Shown here in pieces: positions 61,735 through 64,000 of a stretch of DNA of 64,000 nt (positions are counted from its first letter, which is position 1; the number at the start of each line of letters is the position of its first letter). Under the pieces are notes generated by a model. It saw nothing but the letters and a program-made list of their open reading frames with translations, was not told the DNA's origin and ran no database searches. The translations under genes and the position numbers were made by a program. The DNA comes from Thecamonas trahens ATCC 50062 (Eukaryota; Apusozoa; Apusomonadida; Apusomonadidae): the NCBI RefSeq assembly GCF_000142905.1, contig NW_013657657.1:177105-241104 (forward strand). The letters run 5' to 3'.

Positions 61735-62707
61735 TCAAAAGAACTTGTAGCTGTCGCCATCCAGGACTGGCGGCTGATCCCGGACTGGGGCGCCGTCCCA
61801 GACCAGCATGTCGTTGTGGTCGGTGTATTTGCTGCCACCGCGGCGCTTGCCGCGAGCGCGCGGCTGCGCGTCAGGCCCGGGCACAGGTGCGGTGACATGC
61901 CCGTTGAGGATGTCGTAGGTGCGGCGAGAAGGATGGGCCGACGAGTATGCGGCCGAGACCGAGGGTGGTGGGCGTGCAGCCTGGCTGGCGTCGTCGGTGG
62001 TTGCCGGCGGGCGGCGACCAGCGCGGACAGACGGCTCGATTGACGCGTGGTCGCGCGGCTTGGGCTCGCCGGTGATGACGTCAAAGTCGTAATGGGTATG
62101 GTTGGCGGTTGTCCGCTCGGCATCCACTGGTGGATCGAGGAAACAAAGCGAGTTGGGCGGGATGGGCTTGGACGTCTCGTGCGAGACGATGTTGTAGCCG
62201 GATCGATCCTCGATACTCTGCAGGCGGGCATGTTCGTGAGCACGAACCTGCGCTGCATGCCGCGCTGCCTCCTCTGCCCTCGCCGCAGCCTCCTTATCTG
62301 GTGCCCGATACGACTGCGTCAGCGTGTCAAAGTCGTACTGCTCCTGCAGGATCTGCGCAGACGTCCGCTGGCCGGGCCCTGCCCCTGCCGCACCGACTGC
62401 AGGGCCCACCACGCGCCCAAAGCTCGCAGTCTCGGCCTCGGCCGTTGGCACCAGCGACGATTCCAGGTTGTCCCCCGTCTCCGAGCTCCCGCGTGCAGCC
62501 AGCCGCCGTCCCATGGCCGCACGCTGCGCCACCTCCCGCTCTCGTTGCTGTCAGCCCGTCCCACGTTGGTGTGGTGAGTCTCTAGCAGGGCCGTCAGCCC
62601 CGTGTTTGGCCTGCTCGCACACACCTGCAACCTACGCGAGCCTCCATGTCTGCGCTCTTGTACGTCTGAGTGATGGGATTGAGCCCAGACTCGCGGTACG
62701 GATCCAT
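61735..62707 (-). CDS. Two-exon protein with repeated Tyr-centred motifs, possible flagellar protein
   Basis: Exon 1 is 62707-62636 (24 codons, MDPYRESGLNPITQTYKS then ADMEAR) and exon 2 is 62547-61735, about 294 residues. The phase-0 intron (88 bp) runs GTAGGT to TGACAG. Repeated motifs of the form Y-[DN]-x-[ILVT]-x are spread through the protein: NPITQTYKS, YDFDTLTQSY, YNIVSHE, YDFDVITGEP and YDILNGHV. Such tyrosine-centred NPITG/YDILTG repeats occur in several microtubule or axonemal proteins. I cannot name this family, and the flagellar idea is inference. The rest is Pro/Ala/Arg-rich. The intron is inferred from a frame-breaking stop next to a good acceptor and from motif continuity. Confidence 0.6.
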
Positions 62708-62976
62708 CGCTCTCTCGCGTCTCACTCCAACAGAGTTCGGTGTCTCGAGGCGCGAGCCCTAAAGCAGTCCGTTGTCTCGCTGCCGCAGAGTCGGCTCCCT
62801 CCAAGCCCAGCTCGATGGGGCATTTTGATCGCAGGGAGATTGGGCACACGACGCAAGGCAAAATGGCAGAGGAGAGGCGGAACAGGGTGTAGGCGGGATA
62901 GCAGGGTGCTTGTGAGCAGTGCGAAATGGCGGTTTGGGGGAAGGAGGTGCCGGGTGAGGAGGGTGGCGTCGTCGAC

Positions 62977-62984
62977 AAAAAAAA
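62977..62984 (-). terminator. Pol III terminator, tRNA-Gln (CTG)
   Basis: Eight A on the plus strand, T8 on the coding strand, two bases past the discriminator. Confidence 0.9.
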
Positions 62985-62986
62985 TG

Positions 62987-63059
62987 AGGTCCCAACCGGA
63001 CTCGAACCGATGTTTTCAGGATCAGAACCTGATGTACTAACCACCTATACTATGGGACC
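62987..63059 (-). tRNA. tRNA-Gln (CTG)
   Basis: Minus-strand cloverleaf with acceptor GGTCCCA/TGGGACC, anticodon stem TCAGG/CCTGA holding loop TTCTGAT (anticodon CTG), T-arm with TTCGAGT and discriminator T, as in eukaryotic Gln tRNAs. T8 on the coding strand at 62984-62977 is the Pol III terminator. The anticodon loops of the two Gln tRNAs in this window differ only at the wobble base (TTG against CTG). Confidence 0.92.
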
Positions 63060-63263
63060 GCTTGAGTGCAAGGGGGCAAGCCAGTATATTTGAAACACTC
63101 ACTGCGTTCCCAGGTGTGGCAGTCACCCAGCCTGTGGCGCCCTTTGGTCTCAGTAACCGGCTACAATGTAGCTCTGGTTCTTTAGGCTTGTCTCGCCATC
63201 GGACTTGTACCCGATGGGCTTGCTATTTTGAGACAGTCGGCAAGATCGGTATGATCGCCGTGC

Positions 63264-63974
63264 TCAGTGGTCGTGGTAGGCGGCCATAAAGTTGCCCTTG
63301 ACTTCAAAGCCGAGCTTGCCGTAAAAGCCGACAACCTTGTCAGCGCAGTCGAGGATGGTCTTGTAACAGCCTACGACGACCGAAAGTGCCTTGAGCTGCT
63401 CGATGATGACACGGCCGAGCGAGAGGCCGCGGGCGGCCTCGACGACGACAATGTCCTCGATGTGGCCGGCGCGGGCGCCCCCGTGGATGAACTTGCGCTC
63501 CACAACGAGGGTGCCCGAGGCGACGACCATGCCAGTCGCATCCTCCTCCACCACCACCACGTAGTACTTGCCGTCGGCTGCCATCTCGTCAAAGACCTCG
63601 GCCCACGTCGCGGCGTCCATGTCGCCGACATCGGTCAGGTCCGCCAGCACGCCGCAGTGCCCAGCGGCGTAGTCGCTCCGCGCCAGCGGTCGCACAGTAT
63701 ACCCGTCACCCGGCTGGGCATCGGCGGCCTCGGAGAGCAGGCTCGGATCAAAAAGGTGTGATGCCGCCGCCGATGCCGCTGCCGTCGCCGACGTTGCCGG
63801 CTGCGGAACAGCGCTGCCACTGCTGTACTCCAGCCGAGTCGGGTACGGGCACAAACCGGTAGGACGATAGAAGCCGGCGGCTCCCACGGGAGCACCGTAG
63901 CCATACCCGGGGCTTGGGTGTGCCGAAAATCCCTGGCCATATCCGTACCCGTGTCCGTATCCGTATCCGTTCAT
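63264..63974 (-). CDS. Glucosamine-6-phosphate N-acetyltransferase (GNA1 type) with GYG-rich N terminus
   Basis: 236 residues from the ATG at 63974. The GNAT domain (about residues 85-236) includes YTVRPLARSDYA, a VVASGTLVVERKFIHGG strand, HIEDIVVVEAARGLSLGRVI (acetyl-CoA pyrophosphate loop), VVGCYKTILDCADKVVGFYG and KLGFEVKGNFMAAYHDH. The order ...HIEDIVV, RGL..G, GCYK.ILDC and FY.K.GF matches GNA1, which acetylates GlcN6P using acetyl-CoA on the route to UDP-GlcNAc. An extra 75 residues at the N terminus are Gly/Tyr-rich (GYGYGHGYGYGQG), unlike typical 150-residue GNA1. It is transcribed on the minus strand close to the window edge, so any upstream exon is outside. Confidence 0.85.
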   Translation of the reverse strand: MNGYGYGHGYGYGQGFSAHPSPGYGYGAPVGAAGFYRPTGLCPYPTRLEYSSGSAVPQPATSATAAASAAASHLFDPSLLSEAADAQPGDGYTVRPLARSDYAAGHCGVLADLTDVGDMDAATWAEVFDEMAADGKYYVVVVEEDATGMVVASGTLVVERKFIHGGARAGHIEDIVVVEAARGLSLGRVIIEQLKALSVVVGCYKTILDCADKVVGFYGKLGFEVKGNFMAAYHDH

Positions 63975-64000
63975 GATACAGTGCAGTGTGACAGGCCTAT

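Overview
This is a GC-rich eukaryotic nuclear window from an intron-poor, gene-dense genome. It contains spliced genes with GT..AG introns, cytosolic ribosomal proteins (uL18/RPL5 fragment, uS14/RPS29), a U3 snoRNP protein (RRP9), a THO/TREX adaptor (ALYREF), eukaryotic tRNA genes including an initiator tRNA-Met, and many eukaryote-only families: DENND1, sestrin, SIKE/STRIPAK, ERI-type exonuclease, NEK kinase and CCDC112. TAA, TAG and TGA all end genes, so the code looks standard. A CCDC112-like centriolar-satellite protein and a NEK kinase suggest a flagellated cell. A free-living unikont or apusomonad-like flagellate (Thecamonas-type) would fit, but that is inference, not proof.

Layout. 1-16.8 kb: housekeeping and signalling genes on both strands (an unidentified partial exon, DENND1-type Rab GEF, RtcB RNA ligase, AK2-type adenylate kinase, RRP9, a Lys-rich repeat protein, a BTB/BACK protein, a J-domain/FN3/ankyrin/F-box fusion, a tiny MYND protein, a SIKE-like coiled coil, an ERI-like exonuclease). 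16.8-27.8 kb: a three-exon secreted protein of an unnamed conserved family, a SAP/NuSAP-like protein, an RmlD/MAT2B-like SDR, CCDC112, sestrin and ALYREF. 28.0-29.0 kb: a tandemly duplicated initiator tRNA-Met and a tRNA-Gln. 29.0-50.2 kb: every gene is on the minus strand, dominated by three giant secretory-pathway proteins built from FG-GAP or other N-terminal repeats, a right-handed beta-helix, Cys-rich modules and a polytopic membrane domain; an M28 peptidase, an F-box/ankyrin protein, RPL5, RPS29 and a small secreted protein lie among them. 51-64 kb: a P-protein (OCA2)-type transporter, an SSS-like symporter, NEK kinase, an LCAT/PDAT-type acyltransferase, a two-exon protein with Tyr-centred repeats, tRNA-Gln(CUG) and a glucosamine-6-phosphate N-acetyltransferase.

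The window is a draft assembly. There are two N gaps (37792-37891 and 60976-61436). Four genes each carry one apparent single-base deletion that shifts the frame, always in the same direction and in or beside a homopolymer or GC run; sequencing undercalls are the simplest explanation. One giant gene carries a 70-bp exact copy of a segment of itself, pasted 1.77 kb away so that the frame is broken unless the extra DNA is spliced out. The neighbouring paralogue shares about 497 bp of near-identity that ends at an assembly gap.

Six of the eight introns I could define begin GTACG[CT], an unusual donor consensus. The strongest novelty candidates are the 70-bp self-duplication as a possible nascent intron, the beta-helix/membrane receptor cluster, the J-domain/FN3/ankyrin/F-box fusion, the sestrin with an altered leucine pocket, and the GTACG donor consensus.
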